Positions 1 through 7,179 are shown, counted from the stretch's first letter. The stretch is 64,000 bases of DNA from Palsa-89 sp963824345 (GCA_963824345.1 CAWGOZ010000008.1:62001-126000), one strand, 5' to 3'. Notes: generated by a model from the sequence alone, not told the origin. Numbers and translations are program-made.

Positions 1-2
1 CC

Positions 3-254
3 ATGGTTGTGGTCCAAAGGTTTAACGACTCCATTCTGGGTTCCCTTGGCTTGATGGCCGTGCTTCTTTTCGGCTTGTGGTTGCTAATCCATGTTGAGAT
101 GGCCAGAGCCGCCTTTCGCATTCGAGAGATCGAGGAGGCGGTCAACGCAATTGCGAATGCAGAACTTCTTCGATGGGAATCACGCTGGGGAAGGGCGAAT
201 TCATGGATTGTGACGTTCTTCATAAACCAGCCCCCACCAGCAATTGAGAAATAG
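3..254 (+). CDS. Small hypothetical membrane protein (possibly 5'-truncated)
   Basis: Open frame of 83 residues with one strong hydrophobic segment at about residues 13-30 (SLGLMAVLLFGLWLLIHV), followed by a charged, probably cytoplasmic stretch rich in E, A and R. The frame begins 3 bases into the window, so the true start may lie upstream. I do not recognise the family. It precedes the disrupted nucleotidyltransferase by about 100 bases. That it is a real gene is an inference from its well-formed membrane segment and protein-like composition. Confidence 0.5.
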   Translation: MVVVQRFNDSILGSLGLMAVLLFGLWLLIHVEMARAAFRIREIEEAVNAIANAELLRWESRWGRANSWIVTFFINQPPPAIEK

Positions 255-356
255 CAACTTTCTTGCTCCGATTTCCTATTGCCAACGGCAATTCCCTCCT
301 GTAGGGTAAGGCTTCAAATGGCCGAAGGCGGCCAGCCTCTAACAGGGAGAAGGATC

Positions 357-611
357 ATGAGCAAGAAACCAGCAGCCCTCGGCAAACTGGACTTTCTCTT
401 CAAAGATGCTAAGGCTAAGTTCTGGGTCGCTGGCGGATGCTTCATCGGAATCGTCACGGAATCGAGAATCAAGGACATCGATGTATTCGCTCCCGATCCT
501 TATGCCGTCATTGCCAAATTCAAGGAGCGGGGCTACAAAGAGGCATTTGAGAACGGTTGGGTAAAGAATTTTCATCACGCTGGAATGACGGTTCAGGTCA
601 TCAAGAGGTGA
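357..611 (+). pseudogene. 5' fragment of nucleotidyltransferase-fold protein, split by IS
   Basis: The N-terminal 84 residues of a protein whose remainder lies at 2010-2340. Visible are a paired Gly (residues 26-27, VAGGCF) and, 12 residues on, D40-I-D42 (IKDIDVF), the hG[G/S]...DxD pattern of the polymerase-beta nucleotidyltransferase superfamily. The start ATG follows a GGGAGAAGG Shine-Dalgarno. The frame reaches a TGA at 609-611 that is the first triplet of the insertion sequence, so the C-terminus is lost. Deleting the IS and one GAGG copy joins ...VQVIKR directly to FTYETP... in frame, giving 192 residues. The substrate is unknown; phage- and plasmid-borne homologues are common in this superfamily. 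Confidence 0.8.
605..608. repeat. Target-site duplication GAGG, left copy
   Basis: GAGG immediately before the IS left end, matched by GAGG at 2010-2013 immediately after the right end. Four-base duplications are typical of the IS407 subgroup of IS3. Removing one copy with the element restores the host reading frame. Confidence 0.85.
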
Positions 612-650
612 CCTGCCTTCGATAATCTCCTCCAGCCATAATTGAGAAGC
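609..650 (+). repeat. IS left terminal inverted repeat
   Basis: Two blocks match the right end: TGACCTGCCT at 609-618 and ATAATTGAGA at 638-647, followed by partial matches. The region between the blocks is diverged and differs in length by one base from the right end. Confidence 0.85.
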
Positions 651-683
651 TCCAGTAGTTAAAGGCGAAGAAAAGGAGCTTCG

Positions 684-959
684 ATGAGAAAAGGCAAGCA
701 CACAGAAGAACAGATCATCGGCGTGCTGAAGCAGGTGGAGGCAGGCCGGACAGTGAAGGAAGTCGCGCGGGAACTGGGCGTCAGTGAGGCGACGATCTAC
801 ACCTGGAAGAGCAAGTACGGTGGCATGGAGGTCAGCGATGCACGCCGGCTGAAGGAACTGGAAGATGAGAACCGCCGGCTGAAGCACATGGTCGCTGATC
901 TCAGCCTGGACAAAGAGGCCTTGAAAACGGTGATCCGAAAAAACGGCTGGAGCTTGTAG
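684..959 (+). CDS. IS3-family transposase OrfA
   Basis: A 91-residue DNA-binding subunit. A helix-turn-helix lies at about residues 17-42 (VKEVARELGVSEATIYTWK), typical of IS3 OrfA (HTH_Tnp_1), followed by a leucine-zipper-like coiled coil at about 53-80 (LKELEDENRRLKHMVADLSL) that mediates multimerisation in this family. An AAGGAG Shine-Dalgarno precedes the ATG. OrfA alone regulates transposition; the active transposase is the OrfAB fusion made by -1 frameshifting at the A AAA AAC heptamer (938-944) near its 3' end. The element appears intact and possibly active. Confidence 0.94.
   Translation: MRKGKHTEEQIIGVLKQVEAGRTVKEVARELGVSEATIYTWKSKYGGMEVSDARRLKELEDENRRLKHMVADLSLDKEALKTVIRKNGWSL
938..944 (+). 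other. Programmed -1 frameshift heptamer A AAA AAC
   Basis: In the orfA frame the bases read CGA AAA AAC, that is X XXY YYZ = A AAA AAC, a classic -1 slippery site. A -1 slip continues as AAA AAA CGG CTG GAG into the orfB frame with no stop before the orfB initiation region, giving an OrfAB protein of about 400 residues. This is the expression strategy known for IS3. Confidence 0.85.
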
Positions 960-973
960 GTCGAAGGCAAGAT

Positions 974-1909
974 GTGGCGTTGGTGATGAGCGAGTTTCAT
1001 TACTCAGAACGCGAAGCCTGCAAGCTGCTGGCGCTGGATCGGAGTAGTTACAGGTATCGGCCGCGGCCGGATCACAATGCGGAGCTGCGTCGCGAGCTGA
1101 TCGCGTTGGCGCGGCAGAAGCCGCGCTTCGGATACCGGCGTCTGTGCGCACTGCTGGAACGCCGGGGATGTCGAGCGAGTCCACAACGAGTGTACCGCGT
1201 GTACAGCCAGGAACATCTGGCGGTGCGGCGGCTGAAGAGGAAACGATTGGTGAGACCGGCGCCAGCAGGAACTCTGTTGAGCCGGGCCAATCAGGAATGG
1301 GCCATCGATTTTATCGCCGACGGATTGGCTACAGGGCGAGGGCTGCGTATGCTGACAGTCGTTGACAGCTTCACGCGGGAGTGTCCGGCGATCGAGGTGG
1401 ACACGGGACTGTCCAGCCGACGGGTGACGCGCGTGTTGGAGTGGATCATCAGCCAACGAGGAACACCGCAAGTGATTCGTTGCGACAACGGGCCGGAGTT
1501 CACCAGTCGCCACTTCCTGGTCTGGTGCGAGGAACGAGGAGTCCGGCTGATTCATATTCAGCCGGGGCGGCCGATGCAGAACGGGCACGTGGAGAGCTTC
1601 AATGGTCGGCTCCGCGACGAGTGTCTGAATCATCACTGGTTCACGACGCTGGACGATGCCAAGGAAAAGATCGAGCGCTGGCGCATGGAATACAACGCAG
1701 AACGGCCGCACAGCAGCTTGGCGTATCGAACCCCGGCGGAATTTGCGGAAATCTGCTCAAAGCCCACCAACAGGATGGAGGTTATTGCCATCCCGCCTGG
1801 TCGCCGCCCGTCAGCGGAGTCGGAGTCGCAGAACGGTACTCGCGATCAAGGGTTCGCTGACGCCGCGCCGTTCGGCGCGCCCTTGACCGCTCCGTGCCGT
1901 TCTGCATGA
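974..1909 (+). CDS. IS3-family transposase OrfB (DDE integrase core)
   Basis: A 311-residue catalytic subunit in the -1 frame relative to orfA. The retroviral-integrase-like core is complete: first Asp D112 (AIDFIAD), second Asp D171 (CDNGPEF) and Glu E207 (NGHVESFNG), with exactly 35 residues between the second D and E, the DD(35)E signature of IS3. An HTH_21-like segment precedes it (RFGYRRLCALL, about 51-61). It acts on the inverted repeats at 609 and 2009 in cis. The annotated start is the internal initiation point; the functional enzyme is probably the frameshifted OrfAB. No internal stop or missing catalytic residue is seen. Confidence 0.95.
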   Translation: MALVMSEFHYSEREACKLLALDRSSYRYRPRPDHNAELRRELIALARQKPRFGYRRLCALLERRGCRASPQRVYRVYSQEHLAVRRLKRKRLVRPAPAGTLLSRANQEWAIDFIADGLATGRGLRMLTVVDSFTRECPAIEVDTGLSSRRVTRVLEWIISQRGTPQVIRCDNGPEFTSRHFLVWCEERGVRLIHIQPGRPMQNGHVESFNGRLRDECLNHHWFTTLDDAKEKIERWRMEYNAERPHSSLAYRTPAEFAEICSKPTNRMEVIAIPPGRRPSAESESQNGTRDQGFADAAPFGAPLTAPCRSA

Positions 1910-1967
1910 ACAGTATTGCGACGGGCGGCTCCGACGGGATGGCAGAAGAGGAGTTAAATTAGACGGA

Positions 1968-2009
1968 AGCGTCTCAATTATCTTTGGTAGAGAAAACCGA
2001 GGCAGGTCA
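1968..2009 (-). repeat. IS right terminal inverted repeat
   Basis: Reverse complement begins TGACCTGCCT at 2009-2000 and carries ATAATTGAGA at 1981-1972, matching the left end. The last base A at 2009 is followed by the GAGG duplication. Confidence 0.85.
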
Positions 2010-2340
2010 GAGGTTCACATACGAAACGCCGCAGACGACCTTGGATGATTTCGATTTCACCATAGTCAGCGCGGCTTACGACGGCAAGGAATTCGTCGCT
2101 CACGAACGGTTCTACCTTGATGTTGCTCAGCGACGTATCGTCATCGCGAATCTTGTTAAAGCGCTCAACACTTTGAAGCGCGCATTGAAGTACGCGAGCC
2201 GCGGGTTTGTCATGTGCCCGGTTGGAATGTCGAAGCTGGCTAAGGCGATCAATCTGATGAAAGTGGATTGGGAGAATCCCGATGAGAACGTCTTGGATTT
2301 CTACCCCGACGGCACGCCGACGTTCAGGGGAATCGACTAA
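2010..2340 (+). pseudogene. 3' fragment of nucleotidyltransferase-fold protein
   Basis: The C-terminal part (108 residues after the duplicated GAGG) of the gene beginning at 357. It resumes exactly in frame as FTYETPQTTLDDFDFT and continues to a TAA at 2338-2340. The segment DFDFTIVSAAYD followed by LDVAQRRI resembles the second half of small nucleotidyltransferase-fold proteins found in phages. A TTG at 1984 inside the IS end could in principle start a 118-residue fragment, but it would lack the catalytic half. The stop codon overlaps the start of the next gene (TAATG), so the two were an operon before the IS insertion. Confidence 0.8.
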
Positions 2341-2516
2341 TGACCCCATCCCAAATCCGCACTGCCCGGAAACGCCTCGGCATGTCCTGCTCGGACTTCG
2401 CCGAAGCCCTCGGCTTCACCGGGAAGCAGAAGCGCATCACTGTTTGGAGGTGGGAGACAGGAAGGCGGAAGCCAACGGAGCAAACGGTCGCTCTCATGAA
2501 GCAACTCTCGCGATAA
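2340..2516 (+). CDS. Small HTH (XRE/YdaS-like) DNA-binding protein, 58 aa
   Basis: A 58-residue protein starting at an ATG that shares its A with the TAA stop of the nucleotidyltransferase gene (TAATG), indicating translational coupling. It reads MTPSQIRTARKRLGMSCSDF, then a turn and VWRWETGRRKP, the usual recognition-helix pattern of short Cro/XRE-type helix-turn-helix proteins (W-x-x-G-x-x-x-P near the second helix). It probably represses its own operon; that role is inferred from domain type and operon position. With the IS upstream, its transcription now depends on read-through from, or a promoter in, the IS. Confidence 0.75.
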   Translation: MTPSQIRTARKRLGMSCSDFAEALGFTGKQKRITVWRWETGRRKPTEQTVALMKQLSR

Positions 2517-2538
2517 TTGCGATTGCGACAATCCGAGA

Positions 2539-3348
2539 CTAAGCCAGAGAAGCCCGCGCAAGCGCCAAACGCTCCCGTTCCGACTCCGTGAACGGCAACA
2601 TTCTGGCGAGAACGATCTTCTTTTTCAGCCTGTCGTCAGCATGGTACACCTGGAAACAGTTGATAATAGCTTCCAGAATCAGGCTGTAGCACTTCACGAC
2701 GATCTGGAATGCGATGCCGGAAAGGTGTGAGAGGGTATCTATATCGACATTGGCCACGCCCACAACGCCGGAGTGGATATACCAACTGAGTTGGGCGTAG
2801 TAGACCGAGTAAAGTTCATCGAATTCGCTGCCGAGAAAGCTACACCTGGCCGACAGATCCTTCAGGGTCCAATGGCCGATCTTGTCTCTATTCCAGATCC
2901 GCATCCGGTCAGCATCGATGCGGGCTTCGTTCTGGGCGATGTATTGGATGTAGACCGAGATCAGGAAAGCCTTGTTCGGATCGTTGACGCCAAATCTCAC
3001 AATGTTCCGGGCCGACCTCAGTTTTTCATATTCGGTGAACGCTGTGATTTTCTCCGCCGCGTCTTTGTCCTTCGTGATCATCCACATCTCCACCGCGATT
3101 TCAAACAGTGACCTGGCGATCATGGCGACGACTTGAAAATCCTTGAAGTATTTCAGGGTCAGCAGGAGTTCTATGCTGAGCGCGGCGCGATTGTAGTTCA
3201 GCATGAAATAGTTTTCGCGGTCTGTTGGAGTACCGATCAAACCCTTATTGACAAGGTTTCGGACTTCGAGCTTGTCCAGTTCGTTGAGACTTTTCGCGGA
3301 CGTGAAGAACCGATCAATGTCAGCCGCCGATTGTGGGTCGAGCGCCAT
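2539..3348 (-). CDS. DUF5677-like hypothetical protein
   Basis: A 269-residue, predominantly helical protein with no signal peptide. The central region (AMIARSLFEIAVEMWMI, about residues 75-92) followed by a Y/W-rich segment (QLSWYIHSGVVGV, about 190-202) resembles the DUF5677/HEPN-like family of uncharacterised accessory-region proteins; this is pattern resemblance, not a confirmed hit. Its ATG overlaps the TGA of an upstream small ORF (ATGA at 3346-3350). It is convergent with the disrupted nucleotidyltransferase/HTH operon. The family occurs often in mobile regions, and a defence role is conceivable but not shown. Confidence 0.65.
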   Translation of the reverse strand: MALDPQSAADIDRFFTSAKSLNELDKLEVRNLVNKGLIGTPTDRENYFMLNYNRAALSIELLLTLKYFKDFQVVAMIARSLFEIAVEMWMITKDKDAAEKITAFTEYEKLRSARNIVRFGVNDPNKAFLISVYIQYIAQNEARIDADRMRIWNRDKIGHWTLKDLSARCSFLGSEFDELYSVYYAQLSWYIHSGVVGVANVDIDTLSHLSGIAFQIVVKCYSLILEAIINCFQVYHADDRLKKKIVLARMLPFTESERERLALARASLA

Positions 3349-3551
3349 CAGTGCTCCTCTTCATCATCATAATAGTTGAGCGGGATCACATCGACGTAGT
3401 TGAAGAGCGACCGAACAGCATCTTGAACAGCATTCGCGCACGACAGTCGGGCAATGTCGGACAAGGAGGCGTGGCAAGCATGGCATTCACGGGCACCGTG
3501 GGAACGCCGAATCAGCAAGTTGCAGATTCGATTAATACCGTCGAAGATCAA
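3348..3551 (-). CDS. Small hypothetical protein, coupled to DUF5677-like gene
   Basis: A 67-residue frame starting with TTG. Its stop overlaps the ATG of the next gene by one base, which supports translational coupling. The N-terminal part is hydrophobic/basic (GINRICNLLIRR), there is a Cys/His cluster (ECHACHASLS, about residues 22-31) and the C-terminus is acidic (DDEEEH). The frame stays open upstream to about 3595 without an ATG, so the start is uncertain. No family recognised. The overlapping plus-strand frame at 3333-3590 is less protein-like. Confidence 0.4.
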   Translation of the reverse strand: MIFDGINRICNLLIRRSHGARECHACHASLSDIARLSCANAVQDAVRSLFNYVDVIPLNYYDDEEEH

Positions 3552-3577
3552 ATCCCACCAGCCGCCCCAGCTAACTC

Positions 3578-4060
3578 CTATCGGCTTTGAATCCCGCCTT
3601 TGAACGGTCCCGTTACATGCGACGTAATCCAGCCGCCGTAAAAGCCGCCCGGCTGGGGCTGAACGCGCTCTTCATCCACAAAGCAGGCATCCACACGCCC
3701 GGCGTAGAACGCGAAATGATCCCGGAGAATCGCGTAGGCTTGGGTGGGCGCCTCATAACTCCAGGCAGCATCGAGTGAAGTTCGAGCGCCGGCTTCCAGA
3801 TCCCAATAGCTTGCTTCGCCCTTGAATTCACAGAAGCTGCGCCTGGCGCTGGGCTTCAGGAATTCCAGCCGCACGTCCTGGGGGGGAATGTAGTATGTCG
3901 GCGGGTGGCTGGTTTCAAGCACCCGGTAGGCATGCAGCGTATCGGCGATCGTGCAGCCGGCAAACTCGACGCGCACGCGCTGGACGCAAGGTTCCAATCT
4001 CGGAGGACGGGGATAGTCCCAAACGGATTCTTGGCTTGGCCCCGGGGTAATTCGATTCAT
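3578..4060 (-). CDS. DUF427 family protein
   Basis: A 160-residue protein with the DUF427 fold signatures in order: the repeated beta element with TSHPPTYYIPPQDV (about residues 50-63), the conserved FCEFKGEASYW block (about 77-87) and AWSYEAPTQAY...FAFYAGRVD (about 100-123). DUF427 proteins are small single-domain beta proteins of unknown activity. A second member lies at 39598-39981. It is 35 bases downstream of the ECF sigma factor on the same strand, so the two may be co-transcribed. Confidence 0.85.
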   Translation of the reverse strand: MNRITPGPSQESVWDYPRPPRLEPCVQRVRVEFAGCTIADTLHAYRVLETSHPPTYYIPPQDVRLEFLKPSARRSFCEFKGEASYWDLEAGARTSLDAAWSYEAPTQAYAILRDHFAFYAGRVDACFVDEERVQPQPGGFYGGWITSHVTGPFKGGIQSR

Positions 4061-4095
4061 ACAAAAGCACCACTACTTCATGCAACTCCGCGCGG

Positions 4096-4716
4096 TCAAG
4101 TCGTGAGCGTCGCCCAACCGCGGCGTCCGCCATACTTTTCGAGGCGAGCCCGCAACTCCAGGCGTGCGCGCATCAGTCGCGACTTCACCGCCGCAGCCGA
4201 AATTCCCAGGATACTGGCCACCTCGGCGGTGGAAAGTTCGTCAACGTCGCGCAGCACCAGGACGCGCTGCAGCAGTGGAGGCAGCCGCTTGATCTCTTTT
4301 TGCAGCACAGCCGATAGCTCTTGGCCACCCAGATCGCGCTCAGGCGTCGGCCCCTGGTCTTTTAGTTCGATCGGGCGGGCGGTTTCGTCGGTGGACCCTT
4401 CGTCGAGATAGAGAAAATTCAGACCGCGGGTCTTTCGCAAGCGCATCAGGCAGTGGTTGGCGACGATCCGGGACATCCAGGTTGAGAATTTCGATTCGCG
4501 CTGAAACTGGCCGACATGACGCCACGCGTTGAAGTAGGAATTCTGAACTTCGTCCTCGGCTTCCTGGCGATCGCGAAGAATCGACATTGCGAGCCGGAGT
4601 GAAGACGCCGAGGTCCGGCGCACCAACTCTTCAAAGGCCTCGTCGTCGCTCTGTTGGGCCTTAGCTACCAATTCGTCGTCTGATTCGCCGGCCAGGGCTG
4701 AAGCTCGGTGATCCAT
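4096..4716 (-). CDS. ECF-type RNA polymerase sigma factor
   Basis: A 206-residue sigma-70 family protein with region 2 at about residues 22-92 (DEAFEELVRRT...DRQEAEDEVQNSYFNAWRHVGQF...FSTWMSRIVAN) and region 4 at about 140-195 (LPPLLQRVLVLRDVDELSTAEVA followed by the HTH SAAAVKSRLMRARLEL). The region 3 linker is short, as in group-4 sigma factors. A good GAGGAG Shine-Dalgarno precedes the ATG. No anti-sigma gene follows; instead DUF427 lies downstream and a cupin regulator is transcribed divergently. Target promoters are unknown. Confidence 0.92.
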   Translation of the reverse strand: MDHRASALAGESDDELVAKAQQSDDEAFEELVRRTSASSLRLAMSILRDRQEAEDEVQNSYFNAWRHVGQFQRESKFSTWMSRIVANHCLMRLRKTRGLNFLYLDEGSTDETARPIELKDQGPTPERDLGGQELSAVLQKEIKRLPPLLQRVLVLRDVDELSTAEVASILGISAAAVKSRLMRARLELRARLEKYGGRRGWATLTT

Positions 4717-4852
4717 AGTGACGTTCTCCTCGTATCGGGCTTACAACAACTATGCTACGATCGAAAACGCGCCAAATTCATTCACACCAAATTTGCTTTC
4801 CGTGTGGGTAAAATACTGGCCTCTCAATTCAGCTACAGTAAAGGCAGATTTA

Positions 4853-5461
4853 GTGGAACAGCAGAATAGCTCGGAGACGATCCAGCAGTCCCTCTCATCT
4901 TTCGAGATCGGGAGCAAACTGCGCCGGTTGCGTCTGCGGAAGAAGATGGCGCTGCTAGACCTTGGCAAACACACCGGTTTGTCGCCCTCCCTGCTTTCCC
5001 AATTGGAAAACGGCAAAATGATCCCAACGCTTCCCACGCTGACTCGCATCGCGATGGTTTTTAACGTCGGGCTGGAGCATTTCTTCGCGGACAAGCGCGA
5101 CCAGAAGCTGTTTTCCATCGTTCGCGCGGGTGAAAGAATGCGTTTCCCGGAACGCGCCGATAGCCCCAGCCCGGCGTACTTCTTCGAATGCCTGGCCTTT
5201 TCCAGCCAAGGCAAAGGCCTGCACGCGTACCTGGCGGAGTTTCCCAGCCACCCTGCCCAGGATGTGAACGAGCATTCTCACGACGGGTCGGAATTTCTGT
5301 ACGTACTGGATGGCGATCTCAGTATCCGGTTTCAGGGAAAAGATCATGTTCTCCATAGCGGTGACAGCCTGCACATGGACTCTTCGGAGCCGCACAGCTA
5401 TCGCGCCATCGGGGAGGCCGGCGCACGGGCGGTGGTGGTCACTTTGCCGCCCCGCATCTGA
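4853..5461 (+). CDS. XRE-family regulator with C-terminal cupin domain
   Basis: An HTH_3 domain lies at about residues 17-73 (GSKLRRLRLRKKMALLDLGKHTG...LSQLENGKMIPTLPTLTRIA), followed by a cupin_2 domain at about 115-198 with the His-rich metal motif (NEHSHDGSEFLYVLDG) and the second motif (GDSLHMDSSEPHSYRAIG). This architecture is known for regulators of small-molecule metabolism such as PuuR-like proteins, where the cupin senses a ligand. GTG at 4853 is chosen because AAAGG lies 8 bases upstream and the extra 45 residues from an ATG at 4718 are unlike the family. The 3' end overlaps the convergent redoxin gene by 23 bases. Confidence 0.85.
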   Translation: MEQQNSSETIQQSLSSFEIGSKLRRLRLRKKMALLDLGKHTGLSPSLLSQLENGKMIPTLPTLTRIAMVFNVGLEHFFADKRDQKLFSIVRAGERMRFPERADSPSPAYFFECLAFSSQGKGLHAYLAEFPSHPAQDVNEHSHDGSEFLYVLDGDLSIRFQGKDHVLHSGDSLHMDSSEPHSYRAIGEAGARAVVVTLPPRI

Positions 5462-6014
5462 TGGAGCGGTCACCGCCACAGAAAGCCAGATAGTCCGGCC
5501 GGTCCGCGGCGCTACGGTGGCGAAAGCGCCGAACGATGGAGGCTTGGTGAACCAGGAAAATCGCGGGCATCTGCGAGCTGTCGGCCTTGGCTGCGGCGAT
5601 TCCATGCCTCGCCACCACTCCACCCAGCAAACCGCGCCACCAGACTTTGGGTCCAAACAACTGGCGCAGCGTGCCCCGCTGAATACCGAAGGCCCGGTAA
5701 AGATCCCGAGCCCCATCGCATATGCGATCCACATCCGATAGGCCATACTTCAGCAGCAATGCGTCGAAGGCCGCGGTCTCGCCCATGTGAACCAGGATGA
5801 TGCGTGTCCCGCTGCGTTCGATAGCACCGCGCTCGCGCGCAATGTCCCCGAGGGCTTCCCGGCAGAAGCTGCAACCGGCATGGCGCAGGAAAACCAGCAG
5901 GACGGGCGATGCGGCCGAAAGGTCCATGATGTTGTCGCCCGATTGCGTCAAGGCGCGTTCCAGGACCTTGGACACGGCCAGTGCATCGGCGGGCGACTGC
6001 GCAGTTCGTTTCAA
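5439..6014 (-). CDS. SelL/AhpC-TSA-like redoxin
   Basis: A 191-residue thioredoxin-fold protein with a CxxC active site at C48-C51 (HAGCSFC) right after a hydrophobic beta strand (ASPVLLVFLR). The sequence then follows the SelL-related redox protein pattern: a second strand (GTRIILVHMGE), a helical insertion with DRICDGARDLYRAFG and a late segment (MPAIFLVHQASIVRRFRHRSAADRPDY) typical of redoxins. Probably a cytosolic thiol oxidoreductase or peroxidase; the substrate is unknown. No signal peptide. Convergent with and overlapping the cupin regulator. Confidence 0.8.
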   Translation of the reverse strand: MKRTAQSPADALAVSKVLERALTQSGDNIMDLSAASPVLLVFLRHAGCSFCREALGDIARERGAIERSGTRIILVHMGETAAFDALLLKYGLSDVDRICDGARDLYRAFGIQRGTLRQLFGPKVWWRGLLGGVVARHGIAAAKADSSQMPAIFLVHQASIVRRFRHRSAADRPDYLAFCGGDRSIRCGAAK

Positions 6015-6029
6015 TCTTAGGTATCCACT

Positions 6030-6191
6030 TCAGTTATCCAACATGGTGGCCGGAGTAACGGCAACATGCTCTCGGGCAGCGTCCTCAATTGGCCGGTTCG
6101 CGATCCCGCGTATCTCGTGAATGGTGAAGGAAAGGCCACCCACGAGCAAAACAAACGTAACCAGGCGGAATATGAATATTGTAGCGTCCAT
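6030..6191 (-). CDS. Small single-span membrane protein, 53 aa
   Basis: A 53-residue frame that begins MDATIFIFRLVTFVLLVGGL, a clear transmembrane segment, and ends with a short acidic/polar tail (IEDAAREHVAVTPATMLDN). Its ATG shares bases with the TGA of the preceding small membrane gene (TGATG at 6189-6193), so the two are translationally coupled. No family recognised. Confidence 0.65.
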   Translation of the reverse strand: MDATIFIFRLVTFVLLVGGLSFTIHEIRGIANRPIEDAAREHVAVTPATMLDN

Positions 6192-6403
6192 CAGTTACGC
6201 CCCCGGGCGGCAACCTGGAAGTAGATGCCGGTTGCAATGATGGAGGGCACCCACAGTCCGACGAATACTCCCGCATCTTTATTGGCGGGCATGCCGAAGC
6301 CGAACCAAAGCGATACAGAAAACAAGAAGGATAGAAATGCCGCCAGCAAAACCAGAAAATCGCCTTTGTGTAACATCAAACCGCCTCTCGCGGCGGACCT
6401 CAC
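6191..6403 (-). CDS. Small two-span membrane protein, 70 aa
   Basis: A 70-residue protein with two hydrophobic segments, about residues 15-35 (DFLVLLAAFLSFLFSVSLWF) and 44-62 (GVFVGLWVPSIIATGIYF), separated by a short polar loop. It ends in AARGRN. An internal ATG ten residues in (MLHKGDF) is an alternative start. It is the first gene of a coupled pair with the 53-residue membrane protein. Similar small inner-membrane proteins occur beside respiratory genes, but nothing here fixes a role. Confidence 0.65.
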   Translation of the reverse strand: MRSAARGGLMLHKGDFLVLLAAFLSFLFSVSLWFGFGMPANKDAGVFVGLWVPSIIATGIYFQVAARGRN

Positions 6404-6708
6404 GGTATTGATGAGGTAGCCACACAGTGTTGATGAGTTGCCGGACTTAAGGGCTTAAAATTTTAGCGGCCGGACAGGAACGGGCAGGGCGGTAGATAGG
6501 CATGGTTCGGTACACGGCTCGGTCCTTTTAAGGTGGCTCGCCACCCGTTGCCGCTCAGATAACTCGCAGCGGTAAGACCAGCTATTTCCGGCGCCAACGA
6601 TCAGACACGATTTTCTTTCCATTGTTATTAAATAAAAAAACGCGGCCGCGCCAATCTTCTCATCTCTGCACGTGGGAAGGTTTTCAAAACCACCCAGGAG
6701 AACAATAA
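6404..6708. other. Intergenic region upstream of fasciclin gene (305 bp)
   Basis: No convincing coding frame on either strand. It holds a short perfect hairpin GGTGG-ctcg-CCACC (6532-6545) and an A/T-rich stretch (ttattaaataaaaaaa, about 6624-6639) that could contain the -10 region for the downstream gene. A Shine-Dalgarno (CAGGAGAA) lies just before 6709. Both regulatory readings are tentative. Confidence 0.4.
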
Positions 6709-7179
6709 ATGAAACGTTTGATTCCAATCTTGAGCCTGTTCGCGATGTTATCGTTCGCGGCTTCGGCAGCCGACATCGTCGACACGGCCGTATCGGCCGG
6801 CAACTTCACCACGCTGGTAGCAGCAGTGAAAGCGGCCGGTCTTGTCGATACGCTGAAGGGCGCCGGCCCGTTCACGGTTTTCGCTCCCACCGACGAAGCT
6901 TTTGCAAAGTTGCCCCCGGGCACGGTGGAGGCGCTTTTGAAGGACCCCGAAAAACTGAAAACTATCCTTCTTTATCATGTTGTCTCGGGCAAGGTAATGG
7001 CCGCTCAGGTAATCAAAATGAAGAGCGCCATGACCGTCGAAGGGAGCCCGGTGAAGATCCACGCTTCGGGCGGTAGCGTCATGGTAAATAACGCTAAGGT
7101 CATGAAGACCGATATCGTCTGCGATAACGGCGTCATTCATGTCATCGACACCGTGCTGATGCCCAAGCCGAAGTCCTGA
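6709..7179 (+). CDS. Exported fasciclin (FAS1) domain protein
   Basis: A 156-residue protein with a cleavable signal peptide (about 1-20, ending AASA-A) and a single FAS1 domain filling the rest. Signatures: the H1 motif TVFAPTDEAFAKLP (about residues 56-69), YHVVSG (about 90-95) and the closing NGVIHVIDTVLMP (about 141-153). FAS1 domains mediate adhesion or surface association; bacterial single-domain versions are secreted. Strong CAGGAGAA ribosome binding site. It is followed 127 bases later by folE on the same strand. Confidence 0.95.
   Translation: MKRLIPILSLFAMLSFAASAADIVDTAVSAGNFTTLVAAVKAAGLVDTLKGAGPFTVFAPTDEAFAKLPPGTVEALLKDPEKLKTILLYHVVSGKVMAAQVIKMKSAMTVEGSPVKIHASGGSVMVNNAKVMKTDIVCDNGVIHVIDTVLMPKPKS

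Larger units (their letters stand above)
609..2009 (+). mobile_element. IS3-family insertion sequence (IS407-like), 1401 bp
   Basis: Complete element. The ends carry imperfect inverted repeats: TGACCTGCCT reads inward from both ends (609-618 and the complement of 2000-2009), and a second matching block ATAATTGAGA lies about 29 bases in (638-647 and complement of 1972-1981). It encodes orfA (684-959) and orfB (974-1909) in the -1 relation expected for IS3, with a slippery heptamer. The flanks are a perfect 4-bp duplication, so the insertion is recent or at least undisturbed. It interrupts a nucleotidyltransferase gene. The TGACCTGCC terminus and DD(35)E spacing fit the IS407 subgroup; the exact ISfinder name was not checked. 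Confidence 0.93.

Noticed and set aside
339..1184. Minus-strand frame of 281 codons across the IS left half
   Set aside because: Antisense of orfA/orfB and the nucleotidyltransferase; composition is Ser/Pro/Arg-rich as expected of a shadow frame.
3333..3590. Plus-strand frame of 85 codons
   Set aside because: Competes with a coupled minus-strand gene; low-complexity start (poly-Ile) and no ribosome site.
4955..5746. Minus-strand frame of 263 codons
   Set aside because: Overlaps the cupin regulator and redoxin genes in shadow frames and has no motif.
6455..6727. Minus-strand frame of 90 codons upstream of the fasciclin gene
   Set aside because: Overlaps its ribosome site and start; no protein-like segment.
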